From the NCBI RefSeq assembly GCF_000014145.1, contig NC_008255.1, positions 2,434,001 through 2,498,000 of the forward strand: DNA of 64,000 nt, read 5' to 3'. This document shows, piece after piece, positions 15,883 to 25,301 of this stretch. Both the position numbers and the translations under genes were made by a program. The DNA is from Cytophaga hutchinsonii ATCC 33406. Lineage in GTDB: Bacteria > Bacteroidota > Bacteroidia > Cytophagales > Cytophagaceae. The notes below the pieces were generated by a model. That model worked only from the letters and a program-made list of their open reading frames with translations. It had not been told where the DNA came from and did no database searches. Numbering within the stretch: the first letter of the stretch is position 1; the number at the start of each line of letters is the position of its first letter.

Positions 15883-17907
15883 TTATTCCGGTTTTATCAC
15901 GGTTGAATAATATGTTTTACCATTACTATTTACAATCAGATTATATATACCTGCATTAAATGTTTGAATATCAATATCAAAATCTGTTTGCGTTTGAAGC
16001 GGGACCCGCAGTTGCTGTGAAACCGTCTGGCCTGTTGCATTGATCAGTACATAATCAACGTGAGCTACAGGTTCATTGTAAGGCACTGTAACACGTACAC
16101 GCTGCGTTGCAGGATTCGGAAATACCAGCAATTGCCTGTTCTCTACACGGCCGTTAACAGCAGTAACTGCATAATCTAATGTAACAGTATTGGAAAGTGT
16201 ATTTTTAGTAAATACTGTTTGTCCCGCAAGAGCGTTGCCACAGGTACTTAACACTTCATAGCTGCCGTAATACCCTCTGAAACCTACCTGACCATTTTGA
16301 TCTGTTGTTACATGAGCCGTTGTCGACCAGGTTGTATGGATCAGTTTATATACCGAATCTGCTGCTGGTTTAGGTGTTTTATCTGCCTTGAAAAGCCCTG
16401 CACCCGGGATCCAATGGCGGTTATCCCAGAATCCCCAGAATAAAAATCCTTCTACTCCCGGATGTGAAAACGCAATACGCATCATTTTAGAATATTCACT
16501 TGCCTGTTCTGCTTCGGTCAGGTTTAAAGTATTCTGATTCATATCAAATTCTGTAATTTTAATCGGCAAGCCCATTTCAGCCAGATAATCCAGCCGTAGT
16601 TTTACACTGGCCCAATCAATCCGCGATCCGAAATGGCCTTGTACACCAATGCCTTCAACCGGAGCGCCTTTACTTAGCAGGTATGAAATATAGGATCTGT
16701 ATTTAGATGTTGTAGCACCGTCAATGTTTGCATAATCGTTGATATATAACGTTGCAGTCGGGTCTGCCTGTTTGGCCCATTTGAAGGCCATTACATGCAC
16801 GCTGTCTCCAAGCCAGCCTGCCAGTGCTTTTTCATGCACGGGCTCGTTTACAACATCATATTCATGTATGCGTCCCTTAAAATAAGTAAGATCACGTTTG
16901 ATACGTCTTTCGATTAATTTATAAGCAGAATCGGAAGAGACATCCCACAACCAGGAAGGTGTTAACCAATATGAATTGGGTGGCGAAGCCTGCTTCCCGC
17001 CCCATACCAGTGTATGCCCTCTGAAGTCAATATGCTGATCATTGCCCCAATCCAGGTATCGCTCAAGGTTTGAATAAGTTACATCACCATTAACATATTC
17101 CATGGATGGCCATTTAAAATCATTTTCAAAAACCGCATTATTGAAATAGTTACTCGCCGTATTGCGGTACCAGACTTCATCTTCCGTACTATTCTGCTGA
17201 AAGGCCAAGGCGGTTCCCCATTTAAAATCGTGCTGTTTCAGATTAACGGTAACGTCACAATTTTTCAGGATATTTCCATTCTGATCTTTAACCGTTAATA
17301 CAAAATCGCCTTTACGTATTTGCTCAATTCGGGTATCTGCCTGCGCGTACCAGCTGTGATCCGACATCCCCTGACTGGTTAATGAAATATCGTCTAAAAA
17401 ATATTTTCCTTCTGCACTTCCGCACCGAAACATCATGCGGATATCATTACCCGTAACGGGGCTTATAAATACCATTTCATATTTTTTCCATTCCGTAGTG
17501 AGATCCACTTCTTCCATTGAAAAGTCATTGTATGGCTCACTGTTTTTAGTAATACCAAACTGCACCGGATGTGGTGCATCTGCACGGGCCCAGAAAGAAA
17601 ATAATAGTTTTTGTCCGGCGATTGTCGAAAATCCACTTTGTGTGCACTGCACACGCCAGATCTTATCGTAATAATTTGTATTGGAGGGGTCTGACTGCGT
17701 AACATCCATCAGCAGTGATTTTGTACCGGCGTGTGGATTGGTTGAAGAAACACTCATGGTTGCCGCATATCCTGTAACCGGAGATACCCATAACTGAAAT
17801 GGATTTGCCGAGCCGGTTTCAAAGCCCGGATTGGAAAGTAAATTTTGAGCATGTAACTGAACGTGACACACTAAAAAAAGAAATAGTAACTTACCTATAT
17901 GTTTCAT
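15883..17907 (-). CDS. GH10 endo-xylanase with CBM4/9-like module and T9SS sorting domain
   Basis: A 674-residue secreted xylanase. Order of parts: signal peptide (MKHIGKLLFLFLVCHVQLHA); a CBM4/9-like carbohydrate-binding module (about 22-178: LLSNPGFETGSANPFQLWVS to GKYFLDDISL); a GH10 catalytic barrel (about 215-540) with RGHTLVWGG, the acid/base E355 in VVNEP and the nucleophile E453 in ITEFDMN; a short linker; and a type A T9SS sorting domain (VFPNPATQRVRVTVP to YYSTVIKPE). It should be cell-surface or released and hydrolyse xylan. The start codon and first codons lie in a long palindrome, and a terminator follows. Confidence 0.95.
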   Translation of the reverse strand: MKHIGKLLFLFLVCHVQLHAQNLLSNPGFETGSANPFQLWVSPVTGYAATMSVSSTNPHAGTKSLLMDVTQSDPSNTNYYDKIWRVQCTQSGFSTIAGQKLLFSFWARADAPHPVQFGITKNSEPYNDFSMEEVDLTTEWKKYEMVFISPVTGNDIRMMFRCGSAEGKYFLDDISLTSQGMSDHSWYAQADTRIEQIRKGDFVLTVKDQNGNILKNCDVTVNLKQHDFKWGTALAFQQNSTEDEVWYRNTASNYFNNAVFENDFKWPSMEYVNGDVTYSNLERYLDWGNDQHIDFRGHTLVWGGKQASPPNSYWLTPSWLWDVSSDSAYKLIERRIKRDLTYFKGRIHEYDVVNEPVHEKALAGWLGDSVHVMAFKWAKQADPTATLYINDYANIDGATTSKYRSYISYLLSKGAPVEGIGVQGHFGSRIDWASVKLRLDYLAEMGLPIKITEFDMNQNTLNLTEAEQASEYSKMMRIAFSHPGVEGFLFWGFWDNRHWIPGAGLFKADKTPKPAADSVYKLIHTTWSTTAHVTTDQNGQVGFRGYYGSYEVLSTCGNALAGQTVFTKNTLSNTVTLDYAVTAVNGRVENRQLLVFPNPATQRVRVTVPYNEPVAHVDYVLINATGQTVSQQLRVPLQTQTDFDIDIQTFNAGIYNLIVNSNGKTYYSTVIKPE

Positions 17908-17921
17908 ATAGGTAAGTTACT
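17885..17921 (-). promoter_or_regulatory. 37-nt perfect palindrome over the GH10 start codon
   Basis: Two exact 17-nt arms (AGTAACTTACCTATATG, 17885-17901, and its complement 17905-17921) flank a 3-nt centre. In the transcript the AUG (17907-17905) falls at the loop edge of a long hairpin that holds the 5-prime leader and about the first seven codons. It could mask initiation or be a protein-binding site on DNA. Confidence 0.7.
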
Positions 17922-18004
17922 TAAAATACCAAAAGAAATAAGTCAATTTTTTAACAAAATATTACAATACACTATTGTATTACGTTGTTCTATAAACGCT
18001 TTTA

Positions 18005-18277
18005 TTAAGCAGATTGTAAGGCATATTGTCTATCAATAATAGTCATTTGATAGATACAGGCAACTAAATCTGAAAATCTGTTTTGCAAAGAAATTTGTTG
18101 AGAAGAAAGCTCTATATTGAAATGCATTTCTACAAAATATAAAAATCTATTGAACTCATCCTCTGAAAGTTTAAGATCTTTATCAAAATAAACAAACGAG
18201 TGAATATCTAAGTGATTAATTAACAATTCATTAGATAAAATTGTCATTAATATTTGTTTAATGCTAGCCTTATACAT
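18005..18277 (-). CDS. Small acyl-carrier-like protein without the carrier Ser
   Basis: A 90-residue protein. Residues about 29-75 (FVYFDKDLKLSEDEFNRFLY, then FVEMHFNIELSS and FSDLVACIYQ) line up with the carrier-protein pattern DLGLDSLD...EE.FGIEI...DLV..I. At the position of the phosphopantetheine Ser it has Glu (LSED instead of LDSL), so it cannot be a standard carrier. It lies about 1 kb beyond the end of the pigment cluster and divergent from a membrane gene. The resemblance is by eye; the alternative is an unrelated helical protein. Confidence 0.55.
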   Translation of the reverse strand: MYKASIKQILMTILSNELLINHLDIHSFVYFDKDLKLSEDEFNRFLYFVEMHFNIELSSQQISLQNRFSDLVACIYQMTIIDRQYALQSA

Positions 18278-18345
18278 AAGCGTTCGAATTAGATAAAGTA
18301 GAACAAGTTTATATCCCTATGACATAAAAATCCGTACCTACCCCT

Positions 18346-19161
18346 ATGCCTAAAACAAAATATTTTAAAATTTTACGTAGTTTTTTGAATCCAGCTTTAT
18401 TGAGGAGGTACTTTTCTTTTGTTCAGATCCAGAAATTAAATAACAAGGAGCTTAACGAAGAAAAAAATAAGGATTACAGGAACATCGTTTACCTTCAGAT
18501 GATGATTATTCTTTCAGCCATGCTGGTGAAAGAGACGCTGGCAATTGCTGGTGTTGATATAAAAGTTTCCAACACAATCCGTGATATCTTATTTTTAACT
18601 CTGGGCGGTTTATATGTAATTGTGCTGTGGGATATTTTGCGTAATCTCACCAAATCAAACACGTTGATTGTGGCGATGTTCCTGCTCATGCTGGTTGGCC
18701 TTGGTGTAGCGTTTTTTGCCGTGAATCCGGTATATGATTTTTTTGAAAGTGACAATGCCAAACGTCCGTATTTATTCTTTATACACTTATCGCTTTTCAT
18801 TATAGAATCTACTGTAATCTATCACTGCGTGTACGATATTTTTACGGGTAAAAAACTTTCAGCAGAAAAAATATGGGGTGCTGCGTGTATTTATTTGATG
18901 ATCGGGATTTCATTCGGCAGTGTATATGATCTGATCAATATTGTAAACCCCGGCAGCATGGGTGTTCCGGTAGCGCAGGGACTGGAAAGTTACATGGTGT
19001 GTATTTATTACAGTATGACCATCATTGGTGGCCACGATGCGTTTCTGCAAGCCATTCCATTGATCCAGAATCTGGGTATCATTGAAGCGGTGTGGTCTAA
19101 CCTGTTTATTGTATTGCTGGTTGGCCGCTTGTTAGGCAAACCGGATACGGAAGATGAATAA
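18346..19161 (+). CDS. Polytopic membrane protein, degenerate ion-channel-like
   Basis: A 271-residue protein with about six or seven membrane helices after a basic cytosolic N-terminus. The C-terminal part (ESYMVCIYYSMTIIGGHDAF then a final helix ending in LLVGRLLG) resembles the pore of two-helix potassium channels, where YFS..T..TVGYGD is usual. Here the filter is TIIGGHD, so selectivity and even channel function are uncertain. It lies on the plus strand between the carrier-like gene and the end of the pigment cluster. Confidence 0.65.
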   Translation: MPKTKYFKILRSFLNPALLRRYFSFVQIQKLNNKELNEEKNKDYRNIVYLQMMIILSAMLVKETLAIAGVDIKVSNTIRDILFLTLGGLYVIVLWDILRNLTKSNTLIVAMFLLMLVGLGVAFFAVNPVYDFFESDNAKRPYLFFIHLSLFIIESTVIYHCVYDIFTGKKLSAEKIWGAACIYLMIGISFGSVYDLINIVNPGSMGVPVAQGLESYMVCIYYSMTIIGGHDAFLQAIPLIQNLGIIEAVWSNLFIVLLVGRLLGKPDTEDE

Positions 19162-19254
19162 AAATAAATGTATGCCGCTTATTTTATTCTGACAAATGTT
19201 CTGTTACTGAATCCACCATCTTTTATAAGACTAGTAACGACAAAGGAATCAGAG

Positions 19255-22200
19255 TTATTGTTTCACTACGTAATACATAATATTCGATGTATATACAGTT
19301 GTATCAACTACACTTACCTGAACATTATAATCTTCCAGTGTTTTAATAATTGTATCAGAAGAAATAAAGCACAGCTCTTCTTCCGTCTGCTTATTAAACT
19401 TTAACAGTTTGGTAGAGAAGAATTCTGTGAGCTTGGTGCCTTTGTGTTTTGATTCCTGCGAAGAATCTCCATCGCGAATAATTAAAATACCACCCGGATT
19501 TAATTTTTCAAAACTTCTTCGGATAAGTATGCGTTGGTTTTCAGCAGAAAGATAATGCAGCACATCCAAAATAATGATTGCATCGGCATCTTTCATATCC
19601 ACCTGCATAACATCGTTCTCAATAAATGTGAGTTGATCGTTTTTTAAATAAGAATGGTTTGCAACAATAATTTTTTCGCCATCGTAATCTACACCTGTAA
19701 TGATACGTTCACTTGACTGATGCATCAGGAAATAATCCAGAAAGCCGTATCCGCAGCCAAGATCATAGATTACACCTTTACGTGGCACCAAGGTATTGAA
19801 CTCGTTATACGAATCTTCAAGGCCAACTTTTATTCTGTAATACCATTCCAGTACGGGGCCTTTATACACATAGGAAGTAAGAATTTTATTGAAATAAACC
19901 GACATGCTTCTGTTTACAGATATTTCATCCAATTGCCTGGTAAAGGCTGTGGTAATGAGCTGCTGCATTTCTGCTGAATCGGATGCTATAACAAACTGTT
20001 CCTGTATGGTTATATGCGCACGGTTAAATACCCAGTCATTTTTCACTAACGACAATTCTGTTCCTGTTATAAAAAGAATGGCCACTTCTGCGTTAGCCTC
20101 TTTTATTGCTGAAACAAATTCCGTTGACACGACTGCTGCTTCACGCGTATCAATCAAATACACCGGAGAATAACCATTCCCTACATAGCCGGAAATGATC
20201 GACGCAGCCTGCGATGCAGCGCACACAGGTGCCGGTTTCAGGTCCTGAATATAAAACAGCGCCTTTTCTACTAACGTATACGAGGCTGTTGGGTCCTTAA
20301 GCAAAACAACCTTCGAATGTAAAGACAATAAGATACATTTAGTAAGTAGTGTTTCATCATTTACTAAAATAAGGAACGCATCCTTTTTAGTAAGATGTCT
20401 AAAGGCGCGCTTTTTCTGCTTCAGAAAATATGAAAAGAATATAAGTATTTTGAATCCAACGCAAACAACCGACTTGTAGATGCTTCTGCTTATTTTTTCT
20501 AAACCCAGCAGACTAAACAAAGAGAAAATCAGTTTAAGCAGGCAAAGTATGAGAAACATAATACCCAGATCAAGGAAGAAGAAAACCGTTCGGAATCCGG
20601 TTATCAGGGTAAGCGGCGGCTTGCCTTTATCTGTTCTGTTGGTAATAACCCACTTGAATAAAAGCGGTATAAGTGTATACGAAATAATTACAACGCAGGT
20701 AATACCTATAATTGAAATAGCTGCGATGGATTTTAATGCCGGGTGTTTAGCGAAGATTAAGGCACCCATTGCTATAATGGTTGTAAAAGCAGAAAGGAAT
20801 ATCGAAACTTTATAGGAAGGCAAATTGTCTTTACCTTCTGCATATTTTTTCTGCAATCCATCCGTGATAAAAATGGAATAATCATCTCCCAAACCAAATA
20901 CAAAGGTTGAAATAATGATGTTAACAATATTGAAGTGAATATTGAAAATGCCCATTAATCCAAGGATCCAGAACCAGCTTATAACCATCGGAAAGAAGGA
21001 TATCATCGCCAATTCAATTCTTCCATACGAGATCAATAGAATCAAGAAAACCAAAATGGAAGTAGACATTAAGATCTGATTAAAATCATCTTTTATAATG
21101 ACCAGAAACTTATTGTAAAATAACTGCCTGTCTAAAATGGTCAAACCCGGAATTTTATCGAATGTACTATAAACTTTATTATCTACAGTCTGCGGAACAC
21201 GCATGCTGGCAATCACGACAACACCATTGCTATCCTGCTGAATATAATCTTTCAGAAAAACATGCTGCATGAATGTTTTATCTTCTGCACGCATAACTGC
21301 ATACTTTTTGCTGAGGAGCTCAAAAAATGGAGTGAATGCCTCGGGCCGGAAGCCCAATGCTGTTGCATGCACCGCTACCGATTGCTGCACCTGTGCAATT
21401 TTTTCCGGTGTCCAGTATGCATTCCATGCGGCAATACGTTTTAACTGTATGGAATCAGAAGGAAGTAAACCGGAAATACCTGCATAACGGTGAATGATAT
21501 CCTGCTTCTTAAACGAATCAATAATCGGCAAAGCTGTTTCATTTCTATAGATAGCTTCAGAAATTGTTTTTCCTTTAAATAATAAGAATACACTTTTGCC
21601 GGCTGAAGTATCATTTTGATATAAAGCATTTTCTGCGACCCGCAGTTCATCAGACATGTAATTGATCTTAGACAGATCACTATCAAACGACACCCGGTTT
21701 GAAAAATAAACAAATATTAGTGTAAGCACAGCAATACAGCCAATAAATAGCTTACTCTTTTCAGGCTGTACCTGTATTACTTTCAGAATAAACGATTTTG
21801 CTTTTGTTACTTCTTCGTTTTTATCCAGCTGTTTTTCTGAAACAAATGCTTCTATTAAATGCGGTAAAAAAAGTAAGGCAAACAACGATGCGCCGATCAG
21901 GCACAAACCTGCAAACAGACCAAAATCGCTTAAAATCTCTGAATGCACATAGAGCAGACTAAAGAAGGCTCCAACCGTTGACACACTACCGATAAGCATG
22001 GGTGTGGCAATATCATTGACAACCGCTTTAATAGAGCGTGTATGCTGGTAGTGGGCAAAGACGTGAAAGGAATAATCGAGCGCGATACCAATAATTACAG
22101 AACCTGCACCTATAGCAATAGCTGAGATCGATCCTTTGATCAGATAGATCATAGCCAATGAAAATACACCGCCAAAAAGTATCGGCGACATCATTAAAAA

Positions 22201-23079
22201 AGGTAAAGACCAGCTTCTGTAGAATAAATACAGGAATACCAGGATTACCAGAATAGCAGTTGTAGCAATAATTTTAATGTCTGCTTCTATCTGTCGCGCA
22301 TTGGCTACCGCTACTGCGGCCGCACCAAAATAATTTACGTTAACCGTTGCTCCGCTGTATGTTTGTGCGGCTTTATTAAGCATATCAATCAACGGACCAT
22401 TCTCTCTTGTTTTATTCGGTGGATATTTTGGTGTGATAAATACAACAAGCGTTTTTTTATCTTTTCTGAAAATATGACCGTTATACAATTCATAATTTTC
22501 TTCAGCCTGCATGCCCTGCAGTTTACCTAACGCTGAAGAAGAAATAGCAAGCGGATCTTTTAATACAAATTGTTTTAATACCAGGCTGGCCGGCGAAATC
22601 AGTTTGTGGTATCCGCGGTCAATGCTTTCTTTGATCGATGAATCTGTGGTGATGCTGTCAATCCGTGCATAATCCGATGGCGAGAGATAAACAGGAAGAT
22701 TGTTGTATAACAATTCATATACCTCTGCAACCCGTGTTTCATCAATCTCATTCCGTATCTCAGTGATCCATGTATGAGACTGTGGCTGTGCATTCAGATC
22801 AGATACAAAACGATCGGCAGCAGCGATTAACGAATCTTCCATTCCATCCTGATCCGTTGTAAAGCTAACAATGATCTTATCTAAAATCCGGATATCCTGA
22901 ATGGCCGTCTTGTATTTATTAGTCGATGCATCATCAGGAATCATTTTCGTTATATCATCCTGAAAAGATATTTTTGAAGTAAAATATCCGAATGCCACAA
23001 ACAAGCTGATCAGTACGGTATAAAAAACAGGTTTATTCGTTTTAAAAAACTCATAAAAAAACACGACTATTCTATTCAT
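19255..23079 (-). CDS. MMPL/RND exporter fused to degenerate acyltransferase and SAM methyltransferase
   Basis: A 1274-residue fusion, last gene of the pigment block. Residues 1 to about 860 form an RND/MMPL exporter with two repeats of helices and periplasmic loops (first helix near 12-33; GSVIIGIALDYSFHVFAHYQ and VFGLGDDYSIFITDG are the helix-4 motifs). Residues about 880-1060 resemble a lysophospholipid acyltransferase, but the HX4D motif is D908-ETLL-T913 and the EGTRS motif is IDTRE (about 976-980), so it should be inactive. Residues about 1100-1274 are a class I methyltransferase (VIYDLGCGYGFLDYF, TGVDYD, LNPGGILIIRD). It overlaps the GT2 gene by 8 nt. Likely role: moving and modifying the pigment or its lipid ester across the envelope. 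Confidence 0.9.
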   Translation of the reverse strand: MNRIVVFFYEFFKTNKPVFYTVLISLFVAFGYFTSKISFQDDITKMIPDDASTNKYKTAIQDIRILDKIIVSFTTDQDGMEDSLIAAADRFVSDLNAQPQSHTWITEIRNEIDETRVAEVYELLYNNLPVYLSPSDYARIDSITTDSSIKESIDRGYHKLISPASLVLKQFVLKDPLAISSSALGKLQGMQAEENYELYNGHIFRKDKKTLVVFITPKYPPNKTRENGPLIDMLNKAAQTYSGATVNVNYFGAAAVAVANARQIEADIKIIATTAILVILVFLYLFYRSWSLPFLMMSPILFGGVFSLAMIYLIKGSISAIAIGAGSVIIGIALDYSFHVFAHYQHTRSIKAVVNDIATPMLIGSVSTVGAFFSLLYVHSEILSDFGLFAGLCLIGASLFALLFLPHLIEAFVSEKQLDKNEEVTKAKSFILKVIQVQPEKSKLFIGCIAVLTLIFVYFSNRVSFDSDLSKINYMSDELRVAENALYQNDTSAGKSVFLLFKGKTISEAIYRNETALPIIDSFKKQDIIHRYAGISGLLPSDSIQLKRIAAWNAYWTPEKIAQVQQSVAVHATALGFRPEAFTPFFELLSKKYAVMRAEDKTFMQHVFLKDYIQQDSNGVVVIASMRVPQTVDNKVYSTFDKIPGLTILDRQLFYNKFLVIIKDDFNQILMSTSILVFLILLISYGRIELAMISFFPMVISWFWILGLMGIFNIHFNIVNIIISTFVFGLGDDYSIFITDGLQKKYAEGKDNLPSYKVSIFLSAFTTIIAMGALIFAKHPALKSIAAISIIGITCVVIISYTLIPLLFKWVITNRTDKGKPPLTLITGFRTVFFFLDLGIMFLILCLLKLIFSLFSLLGLEKISRSIYKSVVCVGFKILIFFSYFLKQKKRAFRHLTKKDAFLILVNDETLLTKCILLSLHSKVVLLKDPTASYTLVEKALFYIQDLKPAPVCAASQAASIISGYVGNGYSPVYLIDTREAAVVSTEFVSAIKEANAEVAILFITGTELSLVKNDWVFNRAHITIQEQFVIASDSAEMQQLITTAFTRQLDEISVNRSMSVYFNKILTSYVYKGPVLEWYYRIKVGLEDSYNEFNTLVPRKGVIYDLGCGYGFLDYFLMHQSSERIITGVDYDGEKIIVANHSYLKNDQLTFIENDVMQVDMKDADAIIILDVLHYLSAENQRILIRRSFEKLNPGGILIIRDGDSSQESKHKGTKLTEFFSTKLLKFNKQTEEELCFISSDTIIKTLEDYNVQVSVVDTTVYTSNIMYYVVKQ

Positions 23080-24274
23080 CTACTTTATTATTATTTTTAT
23101 GAGAAATCTTTTCAATAACCAGTTGAATGGCCAGCGATACAATAAATACAGCTATACCGGATACAAGTGCCAAAATAAAACTTCCGAATATGTATGGATA
23201 TAAATAATTAAAAATATCCTGCATGCTCAGGTCGGTTGAAAAAACCAATTCCGTTGGTTTATTTAAAAGGGTGGCTCCTATGTAATAACTTCCATACAAG
23301 ATAAATGGAATAAACGGAGGAATACTGATGTTGGAAAATATAACAACGATTACCTTGTTCAATTTCAGTAGATGCGCCAGGGCCAATGCAATCCAGATCT
23401 GATAGCCCCAGAAAGGCGTAATACCCATGCACACGCCAAAGCCCATGGATAGTGATTTCTTCAGAATAGAATCCGGGCTGCCTACCGTATGGTCATAGAT
23501 TTTTTTTTTACTTTCCTTTAATGAAAAGTTTTTTATTAAACGGATGGGTGTAAACCAAAAAGCCGAAAGCAATACAAAAACGATGTTCAGCAACGTTATC
23601 CGGGTAACATCTTTAAACGGACGGAAGTGTGTGATGCGTTCGTCAGCAGGCGGATAAAATACTTTGATCGGAATAGACAGCACATTTACTCCTTTCCACG
23701 AACAACGTACCATTACTTCAATTTCAAATTCATATTTACGTGTCAGGAAATGAATCTTACTGATGGGTTCAAGCGGGTATAATCTATAACCCGATTGTGT
23801 ATCGGTTAACTTTATACCTGTAACCACCCAAAACCAGAAGCTGGAAGCCCGGTTCCCGACGGTACTTTTGCCGGGCACATTCGGCTGATCCATATTCCGT
23901 GCACCGATAATGATTGCATTCGGGTGTGCATCTATCTGCTCAATGAACAGATGCAGATCATCCGGATAATGTTGTCCATCCGAATCAATGGAAATGGCAT
24001 ATTTATAGCCATGCTTAAATGCTGCTTTAAAACCCGTACGCAGCGCCATTCCTTTACCGCTGTTTTTCGCATGTTCTACAACAAGCAAATCCGGGTAGTT
24101 TTCTAAAATAGAGCGTGTATTGTCTGTTGATCCGTCGTTAACAATCACAATATTCGACGTATATTCCAATACCCCCTCAATAACAGCTGCAATAGCTGTT
24201 GCATTGTTGTACGTAGGAATCAATACACAACAGGCGTGATGAATAAATTTATGATGTAAGGTAGTATGCTCCAT
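23072..24274 (-). CDS. GT2 glycosyltransferase with C-terminal DUF2062 membrane domain
   Basis: A 400-residue protein. The N-terminal family 2 glycosyltransferase domain (about 10-235) has LIPTYNNATAI, VNDGSTDNT, the DxD-type ISIDSDGQHYPDD and the acceptor segment DTQSGYRLYP. The C-terminal 150 residues are a DUF2062 membrane domain (SMGFGVCMGITPFWGYQIWI). This fusion is typical of aryl-polyene and flexirubin clusters. The acceptor is unknown. It overlaps the next gene by 8 nt and abuts the dehydratase gene. Confidence 0.92.
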   Translation of the reverse strand: MEHTTLHHKFIHHACCVLIPTYNNATAIAAVIEGVLEYTSNIVIVNDGSTDNTRSILENYPDLLVVEHAKNSGKGMALRTGFKAAFKHGYKYAISIDSDGQHYPDDLHLFIEQIDAHPNAIIIGARNMDQPNVPGKSTVGNRASSFWFWVVTGIKLTDTQSGYRLYPLEPISKIHFLTRKYEFEIEVMVRCSWKGVNVLSIPIKVFYPPADERITHFRPFKDVTRITLLNIVFVLLSAFWFTPIRLIKNFSLKESKKKIYDHTVGSPDSILKKSLSMGFGVCMGITPFWGYQIWIALALAHLLKLNKVIVVIFSNISIPPFIPFILYGSYYIGATLLNKPTELVFSTDLSMQDIFNYLYPYIFGSFILALVSGIAVFIVSLAIQLVIEKISHKNNNKVDE

Positions 24275-24646
24275 TTAATTTAAAACAACTAAGCTACCGG
24301 AATATTTTAATAAAAAGCGGTCTTCATTCTTTAAGGTTGCCTGAAAGACAATACGCGTTTCTGTCTTTTCTTTAATGCTGATCTCCGCCTGAATCGAATT
24401 TGACTCCACGGGATTTAACATGGATAAAAATTTAATCATATCGCCTTTATCTATCTGTGTTTTTACGAGCAATGATTCTTCAATTAATTCTTTAATACAT
24501 TGAACCATACAAACCCCGGGCAATACTGGTACTTCCGGAAAATGCCCCTTAAATATTTCATGCGAAGCGTTTACTTCCAGATGAACACGTATAACAGCAG
24601 CATCTTTCTGGTTGCTAACAACACGGTATAGATTATCAACAAGCAT
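24275..24646 (-). CDS. Hotdog-fold 3-hydroxyacyl-ACP dehydratase (FabZ-like)
   Basis: A 123-residue hotdog protein with the dehydratase signature IFKGHFPEVPVLPGVCMVQ; the catalytic His is H35. It should remove water from 3-hydroxyacyl-ACP during polyene extension, similar to the ApeI-type enzyme of aryl-polyene clusters. It stops directly before the GT2 start and follows the lipoprotein gene by 1 nt. Confidence 0.85.
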   Translation of the reverse strand: MLVDNLYRVVSNQKDAAVIRVHLEVNASHEIFKGHFPEVPVLPGVCMVQCIKELIEESLLVKTQIDKGDMIKFLSMLNPVESNSIQAEISIKEKTETRIVFQATLKNEDRFLLKYSGSLVVLN

Positions 24647-24647
24647 A

Positions 24648-25301
24648 TTATTGGGTAAAAGAAAGGGCGGTTAGTTGAATTTTTAAATCAAAGTTGAAAT
24701 GCTCCACAAAAATCTGACTGGCGGTTAAATTTTCAAGCGTTGCATATTTTACTTCAAATTTACGCTTATATTTTGAACCATACACATAGGTAATCTTATA
24801 CGGGTAATTATCTTTTGCCAATTCAGCAAAAATATACGCGCCCTGGTAGTTAAACCGTACTGTTTGCTGATTTGAAGCGCTTTTTATCTGTACCGGATCG
24901 GATAATTGATTCTTATTAAATAAAACAACCCAGCGTATGTCTTCGATAATGGTATTCATAACCGGCTTTGAATCCAGCTGAGAGATGCAGCGAATCAGCT
25001 GATACGAATCATGTGTTACATAGGCATCAAAAAACGAAACACCCATTTCAGTAAAAAACGAAACTTTAAGCGTGTCGCCCGATTGTTTTTTAACCGCCAG
25101 AATACCGCTTAAGGCTTTGCCGTATGTATCAATGCTGGTTTTGAAATAATGTATGGAATCCTGTTCAAAAAAGGGTGATTGCATAACCCCTTCAAAACCG
25201 CCGGCAACAGCGGCGTGTTTGTAGGTATGTTTGGAACATGCGGATAGCATAATAAGAAGAATGCTGCTCCATACAACATTACTGAACCAGGAATTCTTCA
25301 T
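24648..25301 (-). CDS. Cluster lipoprotein, probable outer-membrane partner of the LolA-like protein
   Basis: A 217-residue lipoprotein: the N-terminus NVVWSSILLIMLSACSKHTY has the lipobox LSAC. The mature part is beta-rich (SGILAVKKQSGDTLKVSFFT, VRFNYQGAYIFAELAKDNYP), compatible with a LolB-like half barrel, as in the DUF3261 lipoproteins of aryl-polyene clusters. The exact family is uncertain. Its start overlaps the end of the LolA-like gene by 23 nt. Confidence 0.7.
   Translation of the reverse strand: MKNSWFSNVVWSSILLIMLSACSKHTYKHAAVAGGFEGVMQSPFFEQDSIHYFKTSIDTYGKALSGILAVKKQSGDTLKVSFFTEMGVSFFDAYVTHDSYQLIRCISQLDSKPVMNTIIEDIRWVVLFNKNQLSDPVQIKSASNQQTVRFNYQGAYIFAELAKDNYPYKITYVYGSKYKRKFEVKYATLENLTASQIFVEHFNFDLKIQLTALSFTQ

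Noticed and set aside
18281-18300. GCGTTCGAATTAG as a tRNA T-loop
   Set aside because: No acceptor, D or anticodon stems can be formed around it.
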